Source: Sporodiniella umbellata (Eukaryota; Mucoromycota; Mucoromycetes; Mucorales; Rhizopodaceae). From it: 64,000 bases of DNA. This document shows positions 22,538 through 35,075 of this stretch, piece after piece. The position numbers and the translations under genes were made by a program. Below the pieces are notes generated by a model. The model was not told where the DNA came from, did not search any database, and worked only from the letters and a program-made list of their open reading frames with translations. How positions within the stretch are numbered: position 1 is the first letter of the stretch; every line of letters begins with the position of its first letter. The stretch is taken from NCBI GenBank assembly GCA_025677835.1, contig JAIXMR010000081.1:60481-124480 (forward strand). The letters run 5' to 3'.

Positions 22538-23475
22538 TTATTGACCAAGATAGGCCCAGAAATGACGCGCAGTGGTACCGCTTTTCAGAAAGTGATGGAG
22601 GGTGACGAGATAACGTATGAGTTCATGAAAACTCCAAAAGCCGATTTTTTTGAGATGTCTGTTTCTTTCTTGATGATTTGTAGCCAGATCGACGCAAGCT
22701 TGGGTGATACAACGGTTGAGGTGGTGGGTGAGGGTGGCCTCTTGTAGGGTGTAAGCACCGTTCATGTTCTGAAGCGGAATGACGATACATCCCTTGATGG
22801 GTAAGAGTGTACGGTTCCGGTTGATGTAGGCTAACACGGGGCGAATCATGGCGTTTTTGAGATGATTGAATTGAGGTATTTTGTGAGGCACGGCCCCTTT
22901 GATGTCTTTGAAACGAAGGTCGATATCGATCCTCAGCTTTTGATCGGCCAGAGGGTCCTTGTAGGCCTTGACAGGTTCCCCTAGGGTGACTAAATGACCG
23001 CCGTTTCCCCAGCCGAGAATGAGCGATGTAGGCAACACGCTTCGGCACATATCGAGGGTGGCAGCCCAAAGACCAGGTCGGGAGGGTTCAAGTGACCTGT
23101 CAGGGGCGTAAACATCAGCACAGAAATCCAACGTGCCAGCAGTAATCCATTGGGGTGGACCTTCACCCAATCGATGCGCATGATCCAGGCTAAGGTTGAG
23201 CACGCTGATACGCGATTTTCTTTGGTAGGCTGGGGGCACCCTCTCCTTTGCCGTGGCAAGGTCACTGACAAAGACACCCTCTGGGTTAAGTTTGTTATAA
23301 GGATAGTAAGCGGACAGTCCAGGCGTACGCTGTGCTGTGTCTAAACCCGAGTCATCCAACACGCTTTTTTCGATCTGAGCCGGATGAATACTGAGCACGC
23401 TGGTATCAATAGCACCTATCAGATAATCAGCGCAGAGGATATCCAAGAGCAACCTGAGTTGAAAGGGTGAGTGAG

Positions 23476-23531
<56 letters not shown>

Positions 23532-24500
23532 GAGAGGGATTACCATTGTTTTCTGAACTGAGTGAATTGAGCCTGTAGAATAGAGATAGGGAAAGGTCGA
23601 AAACCAGCCGGCATATAGACAGTCACGGAGGCATCGTCTATCAACAGACGTTCTATTTCGAGTTGGCTTGGTTCTCTTTGTAGGGAGACTGGCAGATGTT
23701 GGTTCCAATCGCCTCTTCGGTTATCAATCACGCCCCGCACGCCTTTGACATGAGCTGTCTTGATCAGACCTTTCCCGGCCATCCAGCGCAACATGCTCAA
23801 TTCAAACTCGACCGTGTCCGCTGTAAGATCGAACCAAGGCATCCTCTTTAATTTTGGATTCTTGCGTTCGTCTTGATCAAGGTCGATACCGGCCAGCAGA
23901 TCGCCCAAGACGGGGGTGGGGTTTACCTCGTAGGAGCCAGACTCAAACTTGGCTTGTTCTGAACGAGGCATACATGAGATCCTAAGACGATCAAAGCGTA
24001 TCTTGCCATCTTTCCAGTTGGGTGTGATGGATTGAAAAGAAAGCAAGCTGCCGGTGGACAGGGATAGAAAGTGACCGGTTTTTTGAACGATCCATTCTTT
24101 TTGAAAGGAGCTTGAGCGATGCCTTTTTTTTTTTTTTTTTTTTTTTTTACCTTCTCTTACCTTGAAACTGAAGCGAGTTGGCTGTCCATAAGAAAAGGCT
24201 GATGAAGCTCGTGGTACCCACAACGAGCCATACGGTATGCCCGACAAAGATCCAAGAGAAAACGGCGGATAGATCGTTCAGCGTAAACGGTCTCATCTGT
24301 TTCATGAGCGGGTATTTGATACGCACCTTCAGTCGTTGAACTATCCCTCGCGCTTGAATCAAAAGCTCATATTTGTTGGGTGTAGACCGTAAATGAACCT
24401 GTTGACGCTGCAGAAAACGATCATGATGGCCTCTCGACACTCGGATCACCCCTACACAGTGAAACGTCTGTGTTCTCATAGACTTGAAAAGTCTCAGCAT
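22538..24500 (-). CDS. Mitochondrial distribution and morphology protein Mdm31/Mdm32
   Basis: Three exons (24500-24161, 24096-23544, 23453-22538) give 602 aa. The N-terminus (MLRLFKSMRTQTFHCVGVIR) is basic and suits a mitochondrial presequence. A transmembrane segment follows (FVGHTVWLVVGTTSFISLFL, about residues 85-104). The region TPNWKDGKIRFDRLRISC, then FDLTADTVEFELSMLRWMAG and KGVRGVIDNRRGDW, matches the conserved Mdm31/Mdm32 core. In yeast these inner-membrane proteins keep mitochondrial shape and nucleoid inheritance and support cardiolipin-linked lipid transport. The second intron contains a 52-nt A run on the plus strand (T in the transcript). It is divergent from the kinesin gene, with 547 nt between starts. 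Confidence 0.88.
23454..23543 (-). repeat. MDM31 intron 2, dominated by a 52-nt homopolymer
   Basis: The 90-nt intron has a 52-nt uninterrupted A run on the plus strand at 23479-23530, which is poly-U in the pre-mRNA, between the donor GTAATC and the acceptor CAACTCAG. Confidence 0.85.
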
Positions 24501-24721
24501 ATATAATAATAATAATAATAATAAAAAAAAAAGGTGAAAAGCCAAAGAAAAAGCAGTGAAGTCATTTCTATTATGCTTTCCTTTTCTGGCGCTCTGCTCT
24601 TTTCTACTCCGACTGTATTCAATCCTGCGTGTGTTTGGGAGAGGTTTGGCTTAACGACCTCTGGTGTAAATCTAAATATGCAGGTGGATTCTACACTGCT
24701 TCAAAAAAGAGAGAGAGAGAA

Positions 24722-24776
<55 letters not shown>

Positions 24777-25047
24777 ATTCTAAAGAAAGTTACACGATGA
24801 GAAGTAAATTTTGTTTATTTGAGGTCAGCGATGTTATTTTTTCTTTAAACAATCCAGAAACTTTTTTTTTCTTTTTGGGCTCTTTTTACCCCTTTTTTTT
24901 TTTTTTTTTTTCTTTTTACCCTGTTTTTTCCTTTTTTTTTTTTATTTTTTATTTATTTTTTTCTATTATTGCCTCTGTCAGTGTTTTTGCAAAGCTTGGT
25001 TTTTGTTTTTGTTTTTGTTTTTTTAGAACGAACGTGAAAAGAGAAAA
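24501..25047. promoter_or_regulatory. Divergent promoter between MDM31 and kinesin-3
   Basis: Contains a (TAA/ATT)n run at 24502-24523 next to the MDM31 start, a (GA)n microsatellite at 24709-24773 and several poly-T tracts (24862-24920) before the kinesin ATG. No open frame with a domain is present. Promoter role is inferred from the divergent layout. Confidence 0.5.
24709..24773. repeat. (GA)n microsatellite
   Basis: About 65 nt of nearly perfect GA repeat with two AA interruptions, in the shared upstream region of MDM31 and the kinesin gene. GA repeats can bind GAGA-type factors or act as nucleosome-depleted promoter elements. Confidence 0.9.
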
Positions 25048-26101
25048 ATGAGTGGCGGTGGAAATATCAAAGTGGTGGTGCGATGTCGACCGATGAACGG
25101 AAGAGGTTTCTATCTAAAGAGAGATAGTGTTGTTTGGCTAAAGGTTTGTTTGTTTAGAACTGGCACGAAAGGCGGTTGGTTTGATTCGTATGGATGGCGA
25201 TCAAACGATTATTACACGGCCACCTGATCAGCGTACAGGTAAAGAATCGGAGGATGTGAAGTCGTTTACGTTTGACAAGTCTTACTGGTCTGCGGACAAG
25301 AGTGACCCACGCTATGCGGACCAACAGAGAGTGTATGACGATCTTGGTGTGGATTTATTGGATCATGCATTTGACGGCTATAACTGTTGTATTTTTGCTT
25401 GTAAGCGAACCCAACCCAGGGAGTTTACTCACACCTGTTTATTTTTACATGTCAATGAATCTAGACGGTCAAACAGGAGCGGGTAAATCGTATTCGATGA
25501 TGGGTTATGGTGAAGACAAGGGGATTATTCCACGTACCTGTTCAGCCCTTTTCGACCGTATCCATAGCAACCAAGATGCACGTCTGACAACGCATGTGGA
25601 AGTGTCGTATATCGAAATCTACAACGAGAAAGTACGGGATTTGTTGAACCCAAAGAACAAGGGGAATCTCAAGGTGCGTGAACACCCTTCGCTTGGGCCT
25701 TATGTGGAAGATCTTTCCAAGTCGGTTGTTTCCTCTTTTGAAAACATTGAGAATCTGATGGATGAAGGCAACAAGGCGCGTACGGTGGCAGCCACGCAGA
25801 TGAATGAGACATCATCCCGTTCGCATGCGGTTTTCACATTGATCTTGACCCAGAAACGACAGGATGAATTGACAAAGCTAGAGACAGAAAAGGTGGCCAG
25901 GATCAGTCTGGTGGATCTTGCGGGTAGTGAACGCGCCAACAGTACAGGGGCAACGGGAGCGCGTCTGAAAGAGGGGGCAAATATCAATCGATCGTTAACG
26001 ACATTGGGCAAGGTGATTGCAGGATTAGCAGAACAATCAACACAGCAGGAGGTGAAGAAGGGGAAGAAGAAGGAGGTGTTTATTCCCTATCGAGACTCTG
26101 T

Positions 26102-26161
<60 letters not shown>

Positions 26162-26219
26162 AAAAAAAAAAAAAAAAAAGAGAGTGCTCATGGGATAGTT
26201 ATGTGTGTGTGTGTGTGTT

Positions 26220-26250
<31 letters not shown>

Positions 26251-29200
26251 ATGTGCGCGTATATACGTGATAGGTATTGACATGGCTTTTGAAAGATTCG
26301 TTGGGAGGTAATTCGAAAACGACGATGATTGCAGCCATTTCACAATGTGACTATGACGAGACATTGAGCACGCTTCGGTATGCAGATCAAGCGAAGCGAA
26401 TCAAGAACAAGGCGGTGGTCAACGAAGATCCAAATGCAAAGCTAATTCGAGATCTAAAAGATGAACTAGAACTGTTACGGGACCGGTTGAGAACGTATGC
26501 ACCAGAAGAGGTAGAGCAGTTGACAGCGGCCAGTGCGTACAAAGCGAGTGGTGGTGGTGGTGGGGCAGGGCGAGTGAAAGCACAGCAGCCCAAGACGAGT
26601 CTATCAGAAATCGAGTTTCAAGATAGCCAAGGGCAGATGAAGAAGATGAGCAAGGAAGAAGTCATTGCCCAGCTGCAGCGATCCGAGAAGCTGTATGCGG
26701 ACCTAAACGAGAGTTTGGAAGACAAGCTTCGAAAAACCGAGCAGATCCATCTGGAACGCGAACAGACGCTGAAAGAGCTGGGCATTACGATTGAAAAGAA
26801 CGAGACGGGCGTCCATGCACCCAAGACGATTCCGTTTATTATCAATCTGAACGAAGATCCGCTGATGTCAGAATGCCTGATGTATCAGATCAAGCCTGGG
26901 ATGACCAAGCTAGGGCGGATGCAGAGCGAGGTCGAGGCGGATATCCGACTGAGTGGACCCAATATCCAGGATGAGCACTGCACGTTTGAGAACCATGCGG
27001 GCACGGTGACGCTACACCCAGGCCCAGATTCGATTGTGATGGTGAACGGAGCGCGTGTGACAGAGTCGTGCGCGTTAAAGAGTGGGTATCGGATTATTCT
27101 TGGTTTCTACCATATTTTCCGGTTTAACCATCCGGAAGAAGTACGCAAGACGCGCGACCTGAACCGGGAAGAGGCAGTAGCGCCAGCCGAGGTGATTGAC
27201 TGGAGCTATGCACGTCGCGAGGCGGTCCTGAGCTATTACTCGGCCGAAGCCAACCTAAGCGAGTTCAACGACGAGGAACTGGAAAAGCTCTATGGCGGTA
27301 TCGAAAAGATCCGGAACGGTCGACGGACGCGTTGTGAGAGCCGAACGGACCACACGGACGATACCGAGTCGGTGACGACACGCGATTCTTACCGGAACTC
27401 GTCCCTGATGAACCTGCTGGAGGACGAGAGCGTGTCGACGGACATGACGCTGGGACCTTCGGAGCAGCTGCTGGAAGAACGGCTCAAGCTAGAGAACAAG
27501 AAACGATTGGACGACCAGCGGATGATTTATGAAGCCGAACTGCACCGAATGTCGCGTCAGTTCTCGCAAGCGCCAGAAGAAGTGACGCAGACACCGTATA
27601 CGGAACGTGAGTTGGGGCTGATCCGCAAAGTGTTACGGCGATGGCGAGCGATGCGGACGGTAGATATGGCCGAGGTGATTCTGACGCATGCGGTGATGCT
27701 GAAAGAGGCCAATATTATTGCACGCGAGCTAAAGAAGGGAGTGATGTATCAGTTTGCGGTGATTGAGCACGAGCCAAGCGTGTCGTTTTGGGAAAACCAT
27801 CTGTACGAGACGGATGAAGACCGTGGCTTGATCCTGACACCCAAGCCATGTGTGGGGATTCGAGTGATTGACAAGAAGAACCTGGCAGTCTATCTGTGGT
27901 CGATTGAGAAACTGCAACAACGACTTCACAAGATGCGTAACCTGTGTTTCTTTCTGGACAAGCCATCCTACAGCCAACATTTCAACTGGGAGGATCCGTT
28001 CTTTGAGACGCCCAGCCCGATCTACAGTCTGTTGGGTGTCGCGCATGTGCCGATGACGGCGCTGGTCTACCAACAACCTTACGAACACAGCTATGCGATC
28101 CTATGCCCAACCACGGGCGATGGCCGAGGTCATCTGCGGGTGTTGATCTCACCCCTGGCGCGTTCGGTGGTGGCCAGGCGTGAACAGGAACGACGGTCGT
28201 TTGATGAACCGTTGGACAGCGAAGAGGAGAACGAGGAAGACCCAAGTACGCTGCAGGTAGGTCAGAACCTACTGTTTGAGATCCGGCTGGTGGCCTTGAC
28301 CGGCCTAAGCGAGCTGGACTATACGGATGTGCATGTGCAGTTCCGGCTGTCGTCGTTTGGCGGCGTGGCGGCTTACTCTGCCTCAGAAAAGTTCTTTACG
28401 ACCGAACCGATGCGTGCCACGCACGAACGGCTGGAGTATGCGCAGACGTTATCGTTGGTAGTCACCGAGTCGGTGCTGGAGGTATTGATGTATGGTTTTG
28501 TGGGCTTTGAGATCTTTGGGCGGGCACAACGACGGGCGTTGCACCAGTACGAGCGTTGGGACGATCAGCGTGAACCCCACCCAAGCCTGACCACGGTCGA
28601 GCGTATTTCAGAAGAAGCGTTCTTGACGGCTGAACGTCACGATGTGGTGGCGTGGATCGAGATGTGCGAACTGGCGCCGACAGGACAGTACGTGCCGGTG
28701 AGCATCCTAGGTAAACATGCGATGGATCGAGGTTACTTTCTGTTAAGGCAAGGACTCCAACGGCAGATCTGTTTCACGCTCTCGCACACGTCCGGGCATC
28801 AGTTGACCTGGCGCAAGATCAAGCGTGCCACGCTGGGCCATGTCCGGCTATTGGATGGGCGAGGGCATCTGCTGGAATCGTCCGGACCGGAAAGTCGTGT
28901 AGAGATCCAATGGGTATCCAACCAAGAGGTGGCGTATGGATCGGACGGGACGAGTCGATTGACAGCGCAGGCCACCTGGGACAGTTCTGGGCACGATTGC
29001 CCGTTCCTGAACCAGCGGACGGAAGCCAGCGGACGGGTACTGCTGAATTTACGCTGGGAGGTAGAAGTGGAACGATGCGAGGGTACGGTCGAGTTTAGTA
29101 TGGATATCGCGCTTCAGATCGGCAGTCGCGAACGCTCCTCACGACGGCTACTCGAACGGTTCTGGTCCAGTCGACGGCTGACGAAATACTGTGGGGTCTT

Positions 29201-30039
29201 TTCGGTCCATCTGAAGCCACCGAGGACGAAACGGACGAGCCAGCTCTGGCGACTGAACACGGCCGGGCAACATGTGAATGGCGAAGAATTCCTGGGCAGT
29301 TGGAAGCCACGCGGGGTGTCACTCCTGCAGGATTACCAGCAAATGCAAGCACGGGTGCATCGAAAGAACCGGGCGGCCTTGACACGCCAGATGCTCAGTC
29401 TGAGTGGTGAGCAGGTGACGGTAGACGCAAAGAGTGCGGAAGAACAAGAGGCCTTGTTAAGAAAAGTGCTGGCTCTCTGGCAGCTCAAGCTGGGGACGGC
29501 GCAAGAAATCGTCTTGCCTCAAGCACCGCCCTGTGCAGAGAATGTACAGCGTCGGGAAGCGATAGGGGGAAAGCTCTTGGCCCATGTAGAATACGTACAT
29601 CCAACGTAAGTGATAAGAAAATACAAAAAAAAAAACAACAACAACAACAACCTATTTTCTAGCAGCGTAAGCGTATCGAAACGAGGCTATGTGCTGTATC
29701 AGCAAGACGCAGCGCGCGATCTATGGATCCAACGTTGGTTTGTGATACGACGACCGTACATTTACATTTATGAAAACGAGAGCGAGTATGATGAACAAGG
29801 CGTGATTAACGTTGGATCTGTCCGTATTGATTACAATCGACAGCTTGAACAGATGATCAAGGTAGGTTCGAAAGAAAAGAGAAAGGATGTTAATCATGTC
29901 TGTGTAGAGAAACAACGTCTTTGCTGTTTATACCAACAACAACGCCTATACCTTACAAGCAGAAACAAGACAAGACATGATTCAGTGGATTCAAAGTATC
30001 GACCAGAAATTCCCCCTAGAGACCCTCACATCATCCTAA
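25048..30039 (+). CDS. Kinesin-3 (Unc104/KIF1-like) motor protein
   Basis: Six exons (25048-25105, 25158-25400, 25465-26099, 26274-29605, 29663-29861, 29908-30039) give 1532 aa. The motor domain (residues 1 to about 360) has [10 protein letters not shown]-loop GQTGAGKS, switch I NETSSRSH and switch II DLAGSER. Then come a neck coil, an FHA domain (MTKLGRMQ...[11 protein letters not shown], about residue 500), the KIF1B-like and DUF3694 regions, and a C-terminal PH domain ([20 protein letters not shown]...[11 protein letters not shown]). This is the full layout of kinesin-3, which carries vesicles and early endosomes toward microtubule plus ends, the PH domain binding phosphoinositides. Intron 3 interrupts the motor between RDSV and [12 protein letters not shown]. 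The gene is much richer in GC than those at either end of the window. Confidence 0.95.
26100..26273 (+). repeat. Kinesin intron 3: compound simple repeat
   Basis: The 174-nt intron consists of a 41-nt A run, a short (AT)n, a 19-nt A run and a (GT)n block with TTGT interruptions, then the acceptor GATAG. Almost nothing but donor and acceptor is non-repetitive. Such an intron should vary in length between strains. Confidence 0.9.
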
Positions 30040-31728
30040 TAAACGGTTACTTTTTAAACAGTGTGACAGACCCTTAGCCTAAGATTAACAAACACACGAT
30101 GCGGCTTTCCATTTTCTGCCCAGTGCTTGGGGATGGGTTACATCCAAAGAGATCTTAGCGTTTTGTACGGCTGAGGTGATACGGGACGTAAGACAACTCT
30201 CAGAGTGCATTGTTTGTTCGTAGCAGCAGCGTGTGGTAATTCCCTAAACGGGCAATCTATTGTAGACCTTTAAATGTAAATTTATTCACAATTTGGGAAA
30301 AGGCGATTAGTCATTGAAGATCTCTTTTTTTTTTTTAACATTTCAGGAGAAAATAAAGTCCGGAGTTACTTTAAAATCACCGCGCATTTTCTTCAAAAAA
30401 AAAAAAAAAGTGAGGAAATAACAAAAAACCATCGCCACACACACACATACAGTTCTAAAAAAAAAAAAAAAAAAAAAAAAGCGGTTGTTTCTCCACTCTT
30501 TTGTGTTTCCAAAGAAACTTTAAAAAAAAAAAAAAGACCGCACAACAACAGAGAAGAATTTCTTTTTTGGCTTTTAATCTTAAAAAAGTAATTTAGAAAC
30601 CTAATTAAAGAAGGTTCAAACTAACTCTTATACTTGGCCAGTGAAATTGATTATCTCTATTTATTTGATTTTCCGTTAGCCTCCAAAAAAAAAAAAAAAA
30701 GAAAAATAAAAAATAAAAAAAAAAAAAAAAAAAAAAAACGTAAATAGAACCCAGCCTGTGTTACTTGCCTCCCGGAGTACCAAATAAAGTAGTTTATCGT
30801 TCATTCTCTTGTGACCTCCACCAACAAAACATGAGATTTTTTTCTTTCCTTTTGAGTGATGACGACGATGGCAGTCATCCCAGCCGCCTAAAACGATGAC
30901 GATGAGAAAAAAAAAAAAAAGGTAGATGCGTGGTTTTATGTAAACAAGAGTGGTTTCTTAATATGGCTTGAAACAGAGAATAGACCTGGAATCACAATTT
31001 ACTTTTGTGCCACCAGACCCTCTTTGGTGCTCTCTCTCCCTTTCTCTCAAGTATTCCCGTATCTTTCTATTGGTCTGTTTACGCCACTTTCACCAAAATA
31101 TAAAATAAATTTTAGAGTAATTTTATTTCACAAAAAAAAAAAAAAAAGCCGCAAAAAGACATGAAAAAGAACGAACGCCGTTTCATCCAACGAAATTGCT
31201 TTTGATGCCTTTTTTTAGGATTGGGCGCAAAACAATAATAATAAAAAAAAAGGTACGTTTTTTACATCTATTTTTTTCTTTTTTTTTTTTTTTTTTTTTT
31301 TTTTTTCATTCTACGACGCCTTCTGGGAAAATCCAAAAAAGAAAGTTAATTATACACTTTTGATAATCATAAGCTATATTCCAACCGAGCACCACTCAAT
31401 CGACCCTATCTTCTCTGTCTCTAAACCTTATTGTCTGTTTCGCTTTCCGACACACCCACCCTCTTTCGCTCTGTTTATTGATTGCTTGTGCTAAACGAGC
31501 CTTTATTTGTTTTTTTTTTTTTTTTTTTTTTTCTTATTTATTTTCTTTCATCTTTCCCTCCTCCACCCCCCTTTTTTTTTCTTTTCTCTTTTTTATTTTG
31601 AATAAAAACACAGACACATCCTTTTTTTTATTTTATTTTCTAAATCCATTCACGACCGATCTATTCAGAGATAACAGCAACGCATATCGACCGTAACCTT
31701 TCTTATATTTGCAACTTTATTAATTAGA
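30040..31728. other. Intergenic: long upstream region of the Ndt80-like gene
   Basis: No supported gene. Many A and T runs (about 30393-30408, 30457-30480, 30686-30738, 31269-31306, 31509-31532). A pyrimidine-rich stretch from about 31390 to 31725 (CTCT/TTTC, with CCCACCC) precedes the ATG and probably holds the transcription start. A 1.7-kb upstream region is long for this window and suits a regulated transcription factor gene. Confidence 0.45.
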
Positions 31729-31881
31729 ATGAATCCCACACACGACGCTAAAGAATGGCACATGTCCCAGGCACCTATGATGAACGAACCCGGCCATGCT
31801 TCTTCTTATTCACCCATGGATCATCCCCACTACCCCGCTTATTCCCAAGGCCCAATGCATCCTCCTATGTAAATACCGCTT

Positions 31882-31935
<54 letters not shown>

Positions 31936-32039
31936 GTTATCTCATACTAGACATATAGTAGCCAACATCCTCCCCCTCCTCCTCCGCCTGCCAACTACCT
32001 CCCCCATAACAAACAGGAAGGGGATCCAAGACTGCCTGG

Positions 32040-32080
<41 letters not shown>

Positions 32081-33567
32081 ATCTATATATATATATATGT
32101 ATATATATAGATAGATAGATAGATAGATAGATATATGTATATAATTTTGGTTGGTTTGGACTGACGTTGATGAATCAATAGAATGATGGCACTCTCACAG
32201 CCCGGCACACCCCGTCCCGGACCGCATTCCCCTACACACACCAAGAAACAAGCCAACTTGAACGCCTATCATCCGTACGCTGCGGCTGCTGCTGCTGCTG
32301 CTCATCCTGTACTGGCTCGTAAACGGGGAAGAAGTGAACTGTTTTCAGCCGAACTCGGACCGTTCTTTAGTTCGACCAAACCGTTTGACAACCTGTACGC
32401 CATGGATCGATCTACATTGTAAAGTGTTTGTATTTATTACAAGTGATGATGGCCAAGAAAAAAAAAAAAAAACTGACCTGACCTTTTGATAGACTGACCG
32501 TCCGTATCCAGGCCAAGATGGATCGGGGATTCTTTTTGGCGGACAACGATTGGACGTGCTATCGTCGTAACTATTTCCAAGTGAGCGGTGCGTTTGCCAT
32601 CCAGGGCTTAAACCATTACTATGCTGAACAGGAAACCCAGAGTTACGTCCAGCACGAAGGTACGCTCTGTCCTGTCCTTCACTATTCGATGTGTATCTCC
32701 GCCCGTGTCTCCAACAGTGACAAGCGTATCGATCTCGTCCAACACACACCCAAGCGAGACAAAGGCCCACAGACTACCCCGCATCCCAAGCCGGTCATGC
32801 CCGGGGGTAATCTCAACATGAGCTCGGTCGGTGCTAGTCAAAGTATCGTCACCTTTGAACGTATCCAGTTCAAGACCGCGACTGCTAACAATGGCAAACG
32901 CCGTGCCGCACAACAGTATTACGTCTGTCTTGTCGATCTCTACGCTGAAATCGAAGGCAACAGGCGGGTCAAGGTCGCTTCCTGCCAATCGGCACCCCTC
33001 GTTGTACGTGGTCGTAGCCCAGGTCATTATTCTGATAACGCCGAACGTTATGAACCCATGGCTGATCCTCCCGAGGATCGTTTCATGAACCCTCCCTTTC
33101 CTCGTCCACCCATGACCCCTCCCGCTGCTGTCATCACGGACTATGCTTCCCCTTACTATTCCCAATACCCCACTTATCCTCCCCACCAAAACACCCAACA
33201 CTTTCATATCGGCCTTCCCCCTACCCCAACCCATCATCATCATCATCATCATCATCACCCTCCTGGTTACATGATTCCTTCCATGTCTTCTTCCGATCCT
33301 TCTTCTTCCGAATCTTCTTCGCCTGATCTCTATCAAGGGGACTTTTTACAAGAAGAAGCCAATAAACCCAGACCGCCCATGCTCATCGAATCGCACCCTC
33401 CTCCCGAATGGCACCCTCGATCCCGACTCAATTCCGCTTCCACCCATACTTCTTACGATACGCACTCTTACTTTTCAAACTCTTCACAACAACCTACCAC
33501 TTCTTTTTCTCATTCAAACCCTCCCACACCTTATGGCCATCCTAGAAAGTATAACCCTACCGCTTGA
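31729..33567 (+). CDS. Ndt80/PhoG-like transcription factor
   Basis: Four exons (31729-31868, 31959-32039, 32182-32418, 32493-33567) give 510 aa. The N-terminus is rich in Pro, His, Met and Tyr with a seven-Pro run and an eight-Ala run. The Ndt80 DNA-binding domain occupies about residues 110-330: FFSSTKPFDN, LLTVRIQAKMDRGFFLADND, WTCYRRNYFQVS, then FERIQFKTATANNGKRRAAQ, QQYYVCLVDLYAEI and APLVVRGRSPGHY. Ndt80 relatives control meiotic entry, sporulation, nutrient responses or hyphal programmes in fungi; which applies here is not shown. The C-terminus is low-complexity (ten consecutive His, Pro/Ser-rich), likely an activation region. Introns 1 and 2 are made largely of (TTA)n, (CT)n, (AT)n and (TAGA)n repeats. 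Confidence 0.92.
31887..31935. repeat. (TTA)n microsatellite in intron 1 of the Ndt80-like gene
   Basis: About 16 trinucleotide units, nearly perfect, between donor GTAAAT and acceptor ATATAG. Confidence 0.9.
32045..32143. repeat. (CT)n-(AT)n-(TAGA)n compound repeat in intron 2 of the Ndt80-like gene
   Basis: A CT block (about 32 nt), then AT dinucleotides, then TAGA units, filling most of the 142-nt intron. Confidence 0.9.
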
Positions 33568-33655
33568 AAAAAAAAAGATATATAAGCCTTGCTTTATACA
33601 TGTTGATATCTCCTTCTCTCTTTTATAAATATTATTCCCTTTCCCCCCCTACCTC

Positions 33656-33833
33656 TTTTTTTTTTTTTTTTTTTTATATTATTATTTTTTTTTTTTTTTA
33701 TATATTATTATTATTATTATTCTTATTATTACTCTTCTTCTTCTTGTTTTATTTAATCCCCACAAAAAAAAAAAAAAAAACTGATATATATATATATATA
33801 CATATAGTATATATATATATATATATATATATT
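33656..33833. repeat. Cluster of simple repeats between two + genes
   Basis: Poly-T, (TTA)n, poly-A and a roughly 50-nt (AT)n block in the 286-nt gap between the Ndt80-like gene and the next gene on the same strand. Confidence 0.85.
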
Positions 33834-33853
33834 TCATTCACCAATAAAGAAAG

Positions 33854-35041
33854 ATGACACTCAAAACTCACCCTATAGCCCTTGACTGGCAAGAATGTCA
33901 ACGTTTACTTGAAAAACAAACCCATTTTGAAAAGCATGAACACTTGTTTCTTCAAACCTTTTTTTCTAATTTACAATCGGTGACCCATAGGCTTTTTTTT
34001 TTTTTTTTTTTTTTTTTTTTGGCTGACCATCCCCTCTCTAGAGTTTATCGTTGCTTTCGACCCAGCAATGTATTGAACATTATCCTGCATTAACCTCTTT
34101 ACTCTCCCTGGCTGCCGTAAACATTTCCCTTTATTTTTTTTTTTTTTGAAATGCAAAGACTCATTCTGTTTAGCACTGTTCTTATCTTGATGCAACCTGT
34201 ACAGAGAATTATTTACGTTGTTTGCTCCATTTAGGTCAACTGGATCAGACAACGGGTTTAGAAAAGCAAGTGGGGAGGGGGGGGGGGAAATAAAGGCTTT
34301 TTCTTACTTTTTTTGGGCTTAGGTCTGAACGGTGGTGTTTACAACGACTGAGACAGAAGGTGATCACAACAGAAACGCGTAGTTTGAACGAACTCTGTCG
34401 CAATGTGTTGGCTTGTCCATCCCACAGCTTACCCAGCGTTTTGGAGCGTTGTCTGCCCTTAGCCAGGCTTCAACCAGAATTGATGGAAGGTTTGATCCAA
34501 CGAGCCTTGGCCGTGACTGACTTTTGCTTTTCGGATCGCTTCTTGAGCCATCTGGTGCATCATCCCCACTTTCTTTTCACCACCTGTTCTGCACCGACCA
34601 CGATAGAGTAAGAAACACATACACATACACACATCACTCACCTCTTGGACAGTTTCTTACTCAAACTGCCCGACTTGTACGAACTCTACTTACTCCAGAG
34701 TATCACCGATGGCTGGGGAGAACGGTACGAACGACTGGAGACCTTAGGCTCCCGACTCGAAAAGGACCCTTGGGTCCGTTTGGCTCAAAGGGATCCCCGC
34801 TTACGAAACGCACTGTGGACCCACCTGAGCCAACACGCCGTCCAATGGGCTGATTGGCGTCTTGTACGCTGTGTCCAATCCCTGGTCGGCAGGGTGGCCA
34901 TGAGCTCACTGCAAACCCCAGACCAGCAACGCTCTTTGGATTGGTGTGTTCGGTTACAGACGCAGGTCTGGGATATCTTTGGCGCCTTTCGTACCCTTTT
35001 AGAACGCACGTGCGAACCTTGGACTGAAAAAGTAAACCGCC

Positions 35042-35075
<34 letters not shown>

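Noticed and set aside
25181..25486. Plus-strand 101-aa open frame as a separate small gene
   Set aside because: It is kinesin exon 2 read through its intron; splicing at 25401 restores the P-loop YGQTGAGKS.
27729..28245. Several antisense open frames over kinesin exon 4
   Set aside because: High GC reduces stop codons on the opposite strand; none shows a domain.
32608..33336. Minus-strand 242-aa open frame with a Met run
   Set aside because: It is antisense to the Ndt80-like gene; the Met run is the reverse of its His-codon repeat, and it has no domain.
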